Origin: Sphingomonas citricola | GTDB taxonomy: Bacteria > Pseudomonadota > Alphaproteobacteria > Sphingomonadales > Sphingomonadaceae | Direction: 5' to 3' | Length of the DNA stretch: 64,000 bases | Assembly (NCBI RefSeq): GCF_019429535.1 | Contig: NZ_JAHXZM010000001.1 | Coordinates: forward strand, 124,001-188,000 | In this document: piece by piece, positions 42,284-53,043 of the stretch | Layout of the letters: each line of letters starts with the position of its first letter | Position numbering within the stretch: the stretch's first letter is position 1 | The notes under the pieces: generated by a model | What the model was told of the DNA's origin: nothing | Seen by the model: the letters and a program-made list of their open reading frames with translations, nothing else | Databases searched by the model: none | Position numbers and translations under genes: made by a program

Positions 42284-42868
42284 ATGTACGCACGGGTTCT
42301 CGTGTCAGCGACGCTTTTGGTTTCTGCACTACCGGCGGGAGCACAGGATAACGTCCCGCAGATGCGGCGCGATCAGGACCGGATCATGTTCAGTTCTTAT
42401 CCCCCGGATGCGCTTGCACGGAAGGAAGAGGGAACCGTGGGGGTCGCTGTGCACACCGACCGGAACGGTAAGATGATTGACTGCGAAGTCACAAAATCAA
42501 GCGGGTTTCCGTCGCTCGATCGGGCAAGTTGCGCGATGCTGTTGGCTTACGGCCGAACCAAGCCTTTTCTTTCCGCGGATGGTCGTCGAGTACAACACGC
42601 GCAGGACGGCACGGTCGTCTGGCGTCTCCCGAGTGGTCGCGGAGCGCCCGCCGAGGCGGTAACTGCGAGTGCCACAACACCAATCGCTAGTGGCAAATCC
42701 ACTGGTGGCAAGACGGGCGAGCGGATGATCTGTAAGCGTCAGTCGACCACTGGTTCGCTGGTCACCGCGACACGAGTTTGTTTGTCAAAATCTGACTGGG
42801 ATCGGGAGCTGGCCGCAACGCAGCAGCAATTGCGTGAATATAAACCAGGCTTCCAAAACTATGAATGA
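42284..42868 (+). CDS. Secreted TonB C-terminal-domain protein
   Basis: This 194-aa protein has a signal peptide ending near AGAQD and then a TonB C-terminal fold (YPPDALARKEEGTVGVAV, DCEVTKSSGFPSLDRASC). It has no membrane anchor or proline-rich spacer, so it is not a classical TonB. The C-terminus (MICKRQSTTGSLVTATRVC) carries a pair of Cys residues, a pattern seen in several small sphingomonad periplasmic proteins. ATG 42284 follows GGGGGAG. It lies between the two hydroxylase genes. It may be a periplasmic partner of the receptor or a decoy; this is inference. Confidence 0.75.
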   Translation: MYARVLVSATLLVSALPAGAQDNVPQMRRDQDRIMFSSYPPDALARKEEGTVGVAVHTDRNGKMIDCEVTKSSGFPSLDRASCAMLLAYGRTKPFLSADGRRVQHAQDGTVVWRLPSGRGAPAEAVTASATTPIASGKSTGGKTGERMICKRQSTTGSLVTATRVCLSKSDWDRELAATQQQLREYKPGFQNYE

Positions 42869-42894
42869 TAGCGCCGTCCTCATTGGTCCTGTGA

Positions 42895-44052
42895 CTATCC
42901 GTTGTCCACCACTCTTCCTTGATAATCGTCGATCGAAGTGAAGATGTCGGTGAGCGCTACGCGTTCTTCAATCGAGATGTCCGGTCGCCAGATTTCGAAT
43001 AGCAAGACGACGCGGGTCGCGTTGCCGTTGTTCCACGCTTCATGTTCGATTGAATCGTCAAAGATCAGCGTTCGCCCCTCTTCCCACGTGCGTTGATGCG
43101 CACCGACGCGCAGCATGCAGTCGGGCGGTGCGATCAGCGGGACGTGACAGATCAATCGCGTGTTCAACAAGCCATGATGTGGGCGAATGTGTGTGCCGGG
43201 TCGGAGGAGTGAAAACAGCGCCATCGGAGAACGTTTGGCAATAATCGGCATCGGCGCATGCGCGAGCGCTTGCATCGTCGCAGGACAGCGCGACGCATTC
43301 GGCTCGACCGGAGCGCCGCCTTGCCAAAGGTACAATGCGCTCCAGCTTGGGTCGTCGAGCAACGGATTGGCAGGCGGCGGACTGCCATTCTGCGTCTGAA
43401 CATATGGTGAGAAGGACCCGCTAGTTGCCATCATTGCGGCGACTTCGCGCTGCATCTCTGGCACCAGCGCCTCGGCTGCCGGTATCCATTCGAACTCTTC
43501 GCGCTCAAAGAACGCGCGCTGCGCCAGCCCCGGAAAATAGAACATCGATGGCTGCTGAGCGTATATGTCATGCCGCCCCATCAGCAGGTCCAATGCCTCG
43601 CGTAGACGTGCCCCGCTTGGGCCGGCTGCCAAGCCGTTGGCACTGATCGCCTGATCTAGGTGAGCGGCGAAGCGCTGACTCGCTGCGGTGACAAACGTCT
43701 GCGCGACGTGCAGACGCTGCGATAGCGCGGATGGTGCGCGGAAGCCTGGCTGAGCCGCAACATTCAATGCCGCCCGGTAAAATGTCAGCGCGCCCCGTTC
43801 ATCCCCCAGTTGTTCTTTCAATGCTGCCGTTACCAGCAGGGTCGGCAGATCGCGCGGTGTCATTTGCAACTGCCGCTCGAACGCGTCGATTGCACCCGGC
43901 GTGTCACCTAGCGCCTGTTCGATCTGGCCAATGATCAACCAAGGCGTTGCGGGATTGATCGCCCCACGAAGCGCATCGACGCGCTGCCGAGCCGTTACTC
44001 GGTCGCCGCGTTGCAAGGCTGTGATGGCCTCACGTGCCCACTGATCGGTCAA
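42895..44052 (-). CDS. TPR-aspartyl/asparaginyl beta-hydroxylase fusion, copy 2
   Basis: This 385-aa paralogue of the gene at 40913-42199 has a shorter TPR N-terminus (WLIIGQIEQALGDTPGAID) and an AspH domain with both iron His: His292 in RPHHGLLN and His337 in FDDSIEHEAWN. TWEEGRTLIFDDSIEH matches animal AspH closely. It is on the opposite strand and convergent with the TonB-C protein. The two copies are diverged, so this is an old duplication or separate acquisition. Substrate unknown; the locus suggests peptides or a surface protein linked to the receptor. Confidence 0.88.
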   Translation of the reverse strand: MTDQWAREAITALQRGDRVTARQRVDALRGAINPATPWLIIGQIEQALGDTPGAIDAFERQLQMTPRDLPTLLVTAALKEQLGDERGALTFYRAALNVAAQPGFRAPSALSQRLHVAQTFVTAASQRFAAHLDQAISANGLAAGPSGARLREALDLLMGRHDIYAQQPSMFYFPGLAQRAFFEREEFEWIPAAEALVPEMQREVAAMMATSGSFSPYVQTQNGSPPPANPLLDDPSWSALYLWQGGAPVEPNASRCPATMQALAHAPMPIIAKRSPMALFSLLRPGTHIRPHHGLLNTRLICHVPLIAPPDCMLRVGAHQRTWEEGRTLIFDDSIEHEAWNNGNATRVVLLFEIWRPDISIEERVALTDIFTSIDDYQGRVVDNG

Positions 44053-44128
44053 GTGTCCATGATCCGTTGCCGCTGTGTCGCCACGCTACTGGGCGACACA
44101 GCGATGCACAACGTTTAGACGCGCCCCA

Positions 44129-46708
<2,580 letters not shown>

Positions 46709-46733
46709 GAAAATCCCCTGCTGTATTGCCGAC

Positions 46734-46762
46734 TAGATGGTGTGATATTCGGGCAACACAAG
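46734..46762 (-). promoter_or_regulatory. Possible sigma-32 heat-shock promoter for clpB
   Basis: Read leftward, CTTGTG (46762-46757) and CACCATCTA (46742-46734) are separated by 14 bases. This resembles the RpoH pattern (CTTGAA ... CCCCATNTA) with mismatches. It lies in the 62-base gap before clpB. Confidence 0.4.
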
Positions 46763-46770
46763 TGTGCACC

Positions 46771-47574
46771 TCAGGCGTCAATCCACGTCTTCTCGCGCAG
46801 GTTGAGATGGGTCAGCCGGCGTCGCGCGAGGCGTGGGCCGAGGAAACGATAGAAATACCAATCCTTCGCCGCGTGCGGGGTGAAATGGTAGAGCAGCCGT
46901 TCGGCGAGCGTCCAGCGCACGCGGCGACGATCGGCGCGTCGGGGCGAGGGGATGCACCACAGATCATAAGGATAGGCCGCGTCGCCGTGGCGCAGCACGC
47001 GCTCCATGATCTCGTGATCCATCAGCACGTACGGCCAATGGTGGTGGGCATAGCCACCCGCGGCGACATAGGCCGCCGCGCGGAAACACTGGCCGTAGCC
47101 GCCGGTGTGCGTCTGCTTCGGCCATAGCCGGCTGACGCGCTGGTTGTGGCGGCGCTTGGCGAGTGCGGCCGGGCCGTCCGCGGGGTCGGTCACGTCGGTC
47201 GCCATCACCGCGGCGACGCGCGCGCCGCCCTCGACGAACGCCATCTGCGCGGTTGCAAGATAGTGCGGCGGGTAAAAGGTGTCGGCGTCGGTGAAGGCAA
47301 CGAATTCCGTCGTGATGTGCGGGTTGGCGACCTCCAGCGCGTGAATCTTGCCGGGCTGTTCCGCGAACAGGTGGATCACCTCGACGTCACGCATCGCCGC
47401 CGCCTCTGCGCGCGCGAGCGCGGCCGAGCCGTCGCTCGACGCATTGTCGACCAGGATCAGGCGGAAGGGCTTGAGCGTCTGCGCATCGAGACTGCGCAGC
47501 GTCGCTGTGAGGTAGTCGGCCTCATTGTAATAAGCCATCACTACCGTCCACGCGCCTGTACGCTCGGGGGTCAT
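46771..47574 (-). CDS. Glycosyltransferase family 2
   Basis: This ~267-aa GT-A enzyme has WTVVMAYYNEADYLTATLRSLD near the N-terminus, VDNASSDGS, and the DxD motif FTDADTFYPP. It acts in the cytoplasm, building a surface glycan from a nucleotide sugar. Its start shares bases with the stop of the preceding glycosyltransferase gene (TGATG), so the two are coupled; GTG 47577 is an alternative start. It is the last gene before clpB. Sugar donor and acceptor are unknown. Confidence 0.9.
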   Translation of the reverse strand: MTPERTGAWTVVMAYYNEADYLTATLRSLDAQTLKPFRLILVDNASSDGSAALARAEAAAMRDVEVIHLFAEQPGKIHALEVANPHITTEFVAFTDADTFYPPHYLATAQMAFVEGGARVAAVMATDVTDPADGPAALAKRRHNQRVSRLWPKQTHTGGYGQCFRAAAYVAAGGYAHHHWPYVLMDHEIMERVLRHGDAAYPYDLWCIPSPRRADRRRVRWTLAERLLYHFTPHAAKDWYFYRFLGPRLARRRLTHLNLREKTWIDA

Positions 47575-48638
47575 CACGCATCTCCTCGCGCAAGTCGCAG
47601 CAGCGTCTCGCAGGCGGGCTCGCTCGATCGTAGCCCGTGCGTCGCCAGCGCGTGCGCGCGCGCCATCAATCCCATCGCCGCCAGTCGCGTCGGATCAGCG
47701 AGCAATGAGGCGACCTCCTTGCGGTAATTGCGGTTGGTCACGCGCAATCCGCAATTGGCCGGCAGCACGTCGGCGCTGATTCGGTCGGCGAAGGCGACCA
47801 CCGGGCGCCCGCACGCCATCGCCTCGACAATCGCGCGCGGAAAATAATCGCGTCGTCCGGCATGAAAATAAAGCGCAGCCGAACTCAGCAGCGCGGGCAC
47901 TGCGGCATTGGGGACGTGGCCGAGCCAGTCGATCTCGGGATAGCGCTTCGACAGCGCTTCCGCATCGGGTCCGCCGCCCGCAACCGCGACGCGGTGCTCG
48001 ACCGAGAGTGCACCGACCTCGGAGAAGCTTTTCCACCGCGTCAGCCGGCTGACCGCGATCACGTCGCGGCGGCGCTCGCCCATCACGGGGCGGAAGCGTT
48101 CGGTGTCAATCGACTTGGGCAGCCGCTCCATCCGCGCATAGGGGATCGCCGCGCGCCACGGCACCCGCGGTCGCGCGAGCGTGCGTTCCTGCAGTTCCGA
48201 TTCGGTGAAGACCATCGCGGCATGCGGGATCAGCCGGCTCCAATAGTCGCCGCCGATGATCACCGCGAACGCCCGCGCATCGGGTTTCAGCACACGGTCG
48301 AACAGACGATAGCCCGCGCCGCCGTTAGTGCCGATGACGACGAACAGGTCGGCGGTGTCGGTACGCGCGGCGTCGACCATCGCGTCGCTGTAGTGATCGC
48401 GCGATTTCGCACCACCGCCGTCGCGGGCGAACAGCCGCAGCGTATAGGGTGCGCCGACATCGGGATCGCAGCGCAGGATGCCGTTTTCGTGACCGACACC
48501 CCACAACTCGACATCCGCGCCGAGCGCCGATAGGAGCGCGGGCATCCGGCGGTCGCGGTTGTCCCATCGCAGCCATTCGGCCGGGTCGGCGACGCTGTGA
48601 TACGTCGGGTAGGAAAGAACGAAGACGATGCGTGTCAT
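47574..48638 (-). CDS. Glycosyltransferase family 4-like (GT-B)
   Basis: This 354-aa GT-B protein begins MTRIVFVLSYPTYHSVADP at ATG 48638. It has the donor-domain elements VIAVSRLTRWKSF, VAVAGGGPDAEAL and HAGRRDYFPRAIVEAMACGRP, typical of GT4/GT1-type retaining transferases. It overlaps the start of the GT2 gene downstream. It diverges from a second GT2 gene, so this 4-kb patch makes a surface glycan. The product is unknown. Confidence 0.88.
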   Translation of the reverse strand: MTRIVFVLSYPTYHSVADPAEWLRWDNRDRRMPALLSALGADVELWGVGHENGILRCDPDVGAPYTLRLFARDGGGAKSRDHYSDAMVDAARTDTADLFVVIGTNGGAGYRLFDRVLKPDARAFAVIIGGDYWSRLIPHAAMVFTESELQERTLARPRVPWRAAIPYARMERLPKSIDTERFRPVMGERRRDVIAVSRLTRWKSFSEVGALSVEHRVAVAGGGPDAEALSKRYPEIDWLGHVPNAAVPALLSSAALYFHAGRRDYFPRAIVEAMACGRPVVAFADRISADVLPANCGLRVTNRNYRKEVASLLADPTRLAAMGLMARAHALATHGLRSSEPACETLLRLARGDA

Positions 48639-48689
48639 GGCAAGGCGCGGCGGATACCAGCATGCTTCCGTGCTGCCTAGGACGATGGC

Positions 48690-49478
48690 GTGAAGCCCGC
48701 CGGCCAGCCGTTCGCGGACGAGGGGCCCCGCATCTCCTGCCTGATGGTTACCGCGGACCGGATGCACCTGGCCGAACGCTCGGTCGACTGCTTCCTCGCG
48801 CAGACCTATCCCAATCGTGAACTCGTCGTGGTCGACGACGGCACGCAGGATTACGCCCCGTTACTGGCGCGCGTGCCCGCCGACCGGCTGATCCACCATC
48901 GCCTGGTCAAGGATCCGGCCACGACGCTCGGTGCGCTGCGCAACCTGTCGCTCGATCTCGCGCGCGGTGACCTGATTGCGCAATGGGACGACGACGACTG
49001 GTTCGACCCCGAACGGCTGGCGCGGCAGATCGTGGTGCTGGGTAACAAGGCCGCGTGCTGGTGCCCGGTCGCGCTCATGCATCTGGCCGAGCCCGAGTGG
49101 GTCGAGCGGCCGTATATCGGCTGGTTCCAGGGCGGCGTGCCGAGCACGATCCTGCACCGCCGCCGCGACGACATCCGCTACCCGCTCGAACGCCGCGGCG
49201 AGGACAGTACCTACCGTGACGCGTGGCGGCCGCTCGGGTTCACGCTGCTGGATGCGGATGAGGCGGCGCTGCTGATCCGCTGCTTCCACGGCGGTAACAC
49301 GTGGGAGCGCGCGCATTTCGAGAAGCGCATCGCGCTCACCCCGCGCGACCGCTTCGAATGGGGCGTCCGTCGCCTGCTCGGGCGGACCGCGGATTACTCG
49401 CGCTTTCGGCTGACGCCGAGGCAGCGGGCATCGTTCGACGCCTTTTTCGCGCACTCGCGCGCGCTCGGGCTGTTCTGA
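48690..49478 (+). CDS. Glycosyltransferase family 2
   Basis: This ~262-aa GT-A enzyme shows CLMVTADRMHLAERSVDCFL, ELVVVDDGTQDYAP and IAQWDDDDWFDPERL with a DDDD catalytic acidic cluster. The GTG start at 48690 is inferred; a later internal ATG is possible. The stop overlaps the start of the flippase-like gene (TGATG), so both are coupled. Likely part of the same surface-glycan pathway as the divergent GT genes. Confidence 0.87.
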   Translation: MKPAGQPFADEGPRISCLMVTADRMHLAERSVDCFLAQTYPNRELVVVDDGTQDYAPLLARVPADRLIHHRLVKDPATTLGALRNLSLDLARGDLIAQWDDDDWFDPERLARQIVVLGNKAACWCPVALMHLAEPEWVERPYIGWFQGGVPSTILHRRRDDIRYPLERRGEDSTYRDAWRPLGFTLLDADEAALLIRCFHGGNTWERAHFEKRIALTPRDRFEWGVRRLLGRTADYSRFRLTPRQRASFDAFFAHSRALGLF

Positions 49479-50461
49479 TGACGCTCGTCGAGCGCGCGCG
49501 AGTCTGGGCGGGAACCGAGGATGCGAAACGCGTCGCGGTCGCGCTGCGCATCTTGTTCTTCGCCGCGATGTTCACCTGGCTGGTGCTCAAGGTGCGCGCG
49601 ATCGGGTGGCGGCAGGTCGCGGGGTCGCTGCCGACCAACCCGCTGTTCTACATCCTGTTCTTCGTCAACTTCCTGATCCTGCCCGCGTCCGAGACGGTGA
49701 TCTACCGCATCGTGTTTCGGCAAAGACTGCCGCGCGCCTTCCCGGTGCTGATCCGCAAGCGCGTCTACAACAGCACGCTGGTCGGCTATTCCGGCGAGCT
49801 GATGTTCGCGATCTGGCTGAAGCGCAGTTTCGGGTTGAAGACCAAGCGCATCCTCGTCGCGCTCAAAGACAATGCGATCCTGTCCGCGGTGTCCTCAGGG
49901 CTCGTCACCGCAGCGCTGCTGGTGCTGTTCGCCGCCACCGGCAATGCGCGGCGGATCATGGACTGGCTCCATCCCGGCCCCGCGCTGGTGGTCGCGGGCG
50001 TCCTCGCCGCCGTGTTCGTCGTGCCGGTGCTCTACCGGTTGCGGCGTCACCTGATCGCGCTGACGGGCGGGCAGGCGGTCAGCGTGCTCGGCATCCACGT
50101 CTCGCGCACGACAGTGGTGGTGCTGCTCCAGGCGACGCAATGGGCGGTAGTGCTGCCGGCCGAGCGCTGGTCGACCTGGCTCGTCTTTCTGACCGCGCAG
50201 ATGGTGATCTCCCGCCTGCCGATCATTCCCAATCGCGATCTGCTGTTCCTGAGCGCGGGGCTGGAGATGAGCAACACGATCGCGGGGCCACGTGCGGCGA
50301 TGGCGGGGCTGCTGCTCGCGGGCGGCGCGCTGACGCAGGCGATGAACCTCGGCTTCTTCATCATCACCTCGTTCATCGCGCAGCCGCCCAAGCTCGACGC
50401 GCGCGAGATGGAGGAGGTGGACGAGGCCGACGAGGACGCGCGGATCCCCGGTACGGCCTGA
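49478..50461 (+). CDS. Polytopic membrane protein, flippase/LPG-synthase-TM-like
   Basis: This 327-aa inner-membrane protein has about seven to eight transmembrane helices and opens MTLVERARVWAGTEDAKRV. The arrangement, with a conserved YIxFFVNFLILPASETVIY-like segment and a C-terminal acidic tail (EMEEVDEADEDA), resembles the lysylphosphatidylglycerol-synthase transmembrane/flippase-like family found beside glycosyltransferases. A lipid-linked sugar carrier role fits the neighbouring GT2 gene but is inferred; the family assignment is tentative. Confidence 0.65.
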   Translation: MTLVERARVWAGTEDAKRVAVALRILFFAAMFTWLVLKVRAIGWRQVAGSLPTNPLFYILFFVNFLILPASETVIYRIVFRQRLPRAFPVLIRKRVYNSTLVGYSGELMFAIWLKRSFGLKTKRILVALKDNAILSAVSSGLVTAALLVLFAATGNARRIMDWLHPGPALVVAGVLAAVFVVPVLYRLRRHLIALTGGQAVSVLGIHVSRTTVVVLLQATQWAVVLPAERWSTWLVFLTAQMVISRLPIIPNRDLLFLSAGLEMSNTIAGPRAAMAGLLLAGGALTQAMNLGFFIITSFIAQPPKLDAREMEEVDEADEDARIPGTA

Positions 50462-50464
50462 TCG

Positions 50465-51856
50465 TCAGCGCGTCGTCGCGTCGATCTCCGCGCGCGACCA
50501 TCCACCACCCATCGCCTGATAGAGTGCAACGAAGTTGGTCAGCCGGTCCGCCTGCGTCTGCGTCAGTGCGAGTTGCGCGGTCAGCAGGCTGCGTTGCGCG
50601 TCGAGTTGCTCGATATACGCCGAATAACCTGCGCGGTAGCGATTGGTCGCGTTCTCCAGCGCGCCGCGCGCGGCATTGGCCTGATCGGACAGATCCTGCG
50701 CCTGCTGCGCGATCCGCGCGTAGCCCGCGAGCGCGTCGTCGACTTCGCGAAACGCGGTCAGCGCGGTGCGGCGATAGGCGAACGCGGCCTGGTCGCGCCG
50801 CGCCACCGCGCCGCGTTCCTGCGCGCGCAACCGTCCGCCGTCGAAGATCGGCGACAGGATGCTCGCACCCAGCGAGAACACGCCGACCGGGTTCGACAGC
50901 GCGGTCGACAAGACCACGCCGGCCGAACCGGTGAGCGCCAGATTGGGCAGCATTGCCGCGCGCTGGCTGTCGAGCGAGCGGTCGGCGGCGACGAGCGTCT
51001 GCTCCGCCTGGAACACGTCCGGCCGGCGACGCAGCAGGTCGGCGGGCAGCCCGTCGGGGATCGGCGGCAGCAGCAGCCGGTCGAGCGGCAGTCCGCGCGC
51101 GATGCTACGCGGCGCGTCGCCGGTCAGCAGCGACAGCGCATTCTCCTGCCGGCTGATCGCGAGCTGCGCCTGCGGCACGAGCTGCGCCGTGGCAGCATAT
51201 TCGGCCTGCGCCTGACGTAGTTCGAGCCGCGAGGAATAGCCCGTCTCGAACCGCCGCCGCGCGATCCGCAGCGCGTCGCTGCGCGCGGCCAGCGTACCGC
51301 GCGCGATCTCGAGCCGCTGGTCGAGCGCGCGCAGCGTGACATAGCCAGACGCCGTGCTGGCCGCGACGGCGAGCCTAACGGTATCGCGCGCGCCCTCGCT
51401 CGCCAGCAGTTGCGCGCGCGCGGCGCGGCTCGCCTGCTTCAATCGCCCGAACAGGTCGAGGTCGAAGCTGGCGGTGATCGCGGGCTGCGCACCGAATGCC
51501 CTGCTCGGCGTGCCGAACGGGCTCAACGTCTGCCCCTGCGTCTCGGGCACCTGCCCGCCGATTGTCGGCAGCAGTTGAGCGCGCGCGAGCGCCTGCGCCG
51601 CGCGGGCTTCCTCGACGCGACCGGCGGCGACCGCGATGTCGAGATTGTTGGCAAGCGCGCGCTCGACCAGCGCGGTCAGGTGCGCGTCGCCGAAGCTCAT
51701 CCACCACGCCCCCGCGATCGGCACCCCCGGCGGGGTCTGTGTCCGCCACGAAGGCGGCGGCACGACTGCGGCGGCCGCGGGCGCATCGGCACGTTTGCCC
51801 GGCAGCGTGCAGCCGGCGAGCGCGATGGCGAGCGCGAGGGGGAGGGCGCGCGTCAT
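50465..51856 (-). CDS. NodT-family outer-membrane efflux lipoprotein
   Basis: This 463-aa RND/EmrAB-type outer-membrane channel has a lipobox LAGC (Cys16) and the repeated OEP helices of TolC-like proteins (WWMSFGDAHLTALVERALANN, LDLFGRLKQASRAARAQ, TALSNPVGVFSLGASILSPIFDGG). It completes a tripartite pump with the adaptor and MFS carrier encoded upstream; it overlaps the adaptor gene as ATGA. Confidence 0.92.
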   Translation of the reverse strand: MTRALPLALAIALAGCTLPGKRADAPAAAAVVPPPSWRTQTPPGVPIAGAWWMSFGDAHLTALVERALANNLDIAVAAGRVEEARAAQALARAQLLPTIGGQVPETQGQTLSPFGTPSRAFGAQPAITASFDLDLFGRLKQASRAARAQLLASEGARDTVRLAVAASTASGYVTLRALDQRLEIARGTLAARSDALRIARRRFETGYSSRLELRQAQAEYAATAQLVPQAQLAISRQENALSLLTGDAPRSIARGLPLDRLLLPPIPDGLPADLLRRRPDVFQAEQTLVAADRSLDSQRAAMLPNLALTGSAGVVLSTALSNPVGVFSLGASILSPIFDGGRLRAQERGAVARRDQAAFAYRRTALTAFREVDDALAGYARIAQQAQDLSDQANAARGALENATNRYRAGYSAYIEQLDAQRSLLTAQLALTQTQADRLTNFVALYQAMGGGWSRAEIDATTR

Positions 51857-53043
51857 TGCACTGCCGGCGCGCCGTCGACGTCGACGCGCGCCTGCACCGA
51901 CATGCCAGGGCGCAACCGCTGCGCCAGCCGCTGACCCGGATCGATGCGGATGCGCACCGCGATCCGCTGCGGTACCTTGGTGAAATTGCCGGTCGCATTG
52001 TCGGATTTGAGCACCGCGAACTCGCTGCCCGCGGCGGGCGCGATACGCTCGACATGGCCGCGGATCCGCGCGTTGCCCAATGCGTCGACCGTGAAGCTCG
52101 CCGGCTGGCCGACCGCGATCCGCGCGGTCTGCGCTTCCTTGAAATTGGCGATCACCCAGACCTCGGGCGGGACGAGGAACATCAGCTGCGACCCCGCGGT
52201 CACATATTGCCCGACGCGCACGCCGACCTCCGACAGACGCCCGCGTTCCGGCGCGCGGATGAGGGTATTGGCAAGGTCGATGCGCGCGAGGCGAAGTTGC
52301 GCCTCCGCACCCGAGACGCCGGCCTGTTGCCCGCCGCGGCCGACCTCGACCGTGCGGATGTCCTGGCTCGCGATCTCGCGCGCCGCCTGCGCCTGCCGCA
52401 CGCCTGCCTGAGCCTGCCGCAGCGCCGCGAGCGTCTGGTCGCGTTCGCGCAGCGATACCGAGCCGTCCTTCACCAGATCGTCGACGCGCGCCATGTCGGC
52501 CTGCGCGCGCATCAACTGCGCCTGCGCGTTCTCCACCGCCGCCTGTTGCGCGCCGAAGCTCGCCTGGCGGCTGGCCGCTTGCTGGCGCGAGTTGGCGAGC
52601 GTCGCCTGCGCCGCTTCGACCTGCGATGCCGCCGCCTCGACACGCTGCGCGTAGATGCGGCGATCGATCTCGACCAGCGGCTGCCCGGCCGCGACGTTGG
52701 CGAAATCGCGCACCAGCACGCGCGTGACATAACCCGACACCTGCGGGCTGATGATCGTCACGCGCCCGCGCACGTAAGCATTGTCGGTCGACTGGTCGTC
52801 GGGGTTGAACGGCCAGATTCGCCATGCCGCCAGCACCGCGGCGATGCCCGCGAGCGCCAGCACCGCGATCAGCACGATTGACCCGGTGGTGAGTTGCGGC
52901 GGGCGCCATCCCGACCCCTGCGGCGTCGCGGGCGCGGCGGCGGGCGAGGGGGCAGGCTCGGGCGTCGGCGCGCCGCCCTGTTCGGCGATCTTCTCCTCCG
53001 TCATCGGCGTCGGCGAAACGTTGGGGGAACGCGGGTCGGTCAT
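51853..53043 (-). CDS. HlyD/EmrA-family membrane-fusion adaptor
   Basis: This 396-aa adaptor has one transmembrane helix at about residues 52-72 after a Pro-rich N-terminus, the lipoyl-like half GYVTRVLVRDFANVAAGQPL, a long alpha-helical hairpin (about 130-220, rich in Ala/Gln/Arg), and the closing barrel domain with LIRAPERGRLSEVGVRVGQY. It bridges the inner-membrane MFS pump to the NodT channel. It overlaps both neighbours by ATGA, so the operon order is MFS, adaptor, channel. Confidence 0.93.
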   Translation of the reverse strand: MTDPRSPNVSPTPMTEEKIAEQGGAPTPEPAPSPAAAPATPQGSGWRPPQLTTGSIVLIAVLALAGIAAVLAAWRIWPFNPDDQSTDNAYVRGRVTIISPQVSGYVTRVLVRDFANVAAGQPLVEIDRRIYAQRVEAAASQVEAAQATLANSRQQAASRQASFGAQQAAVENAQAQLMRAQADMARVDDLVKDGSVSLRERDQTLAALRQAQAGVRQAQAAREIASQDIRTVEVGRGGQQAGVSGAEAQLRLARIDLANTLIRAPERGRLSEVGVRVGQYVTAGSQLMFLVPPEVWVIANFKEAQTARIAVGQPASFTVDALGNARIRGHVERIAPAAGSEFAVLKSDNATGNFTKVPQRIAVRIRIDPGQRLAQRLRPGMSVQARVDVDGAPAVQ

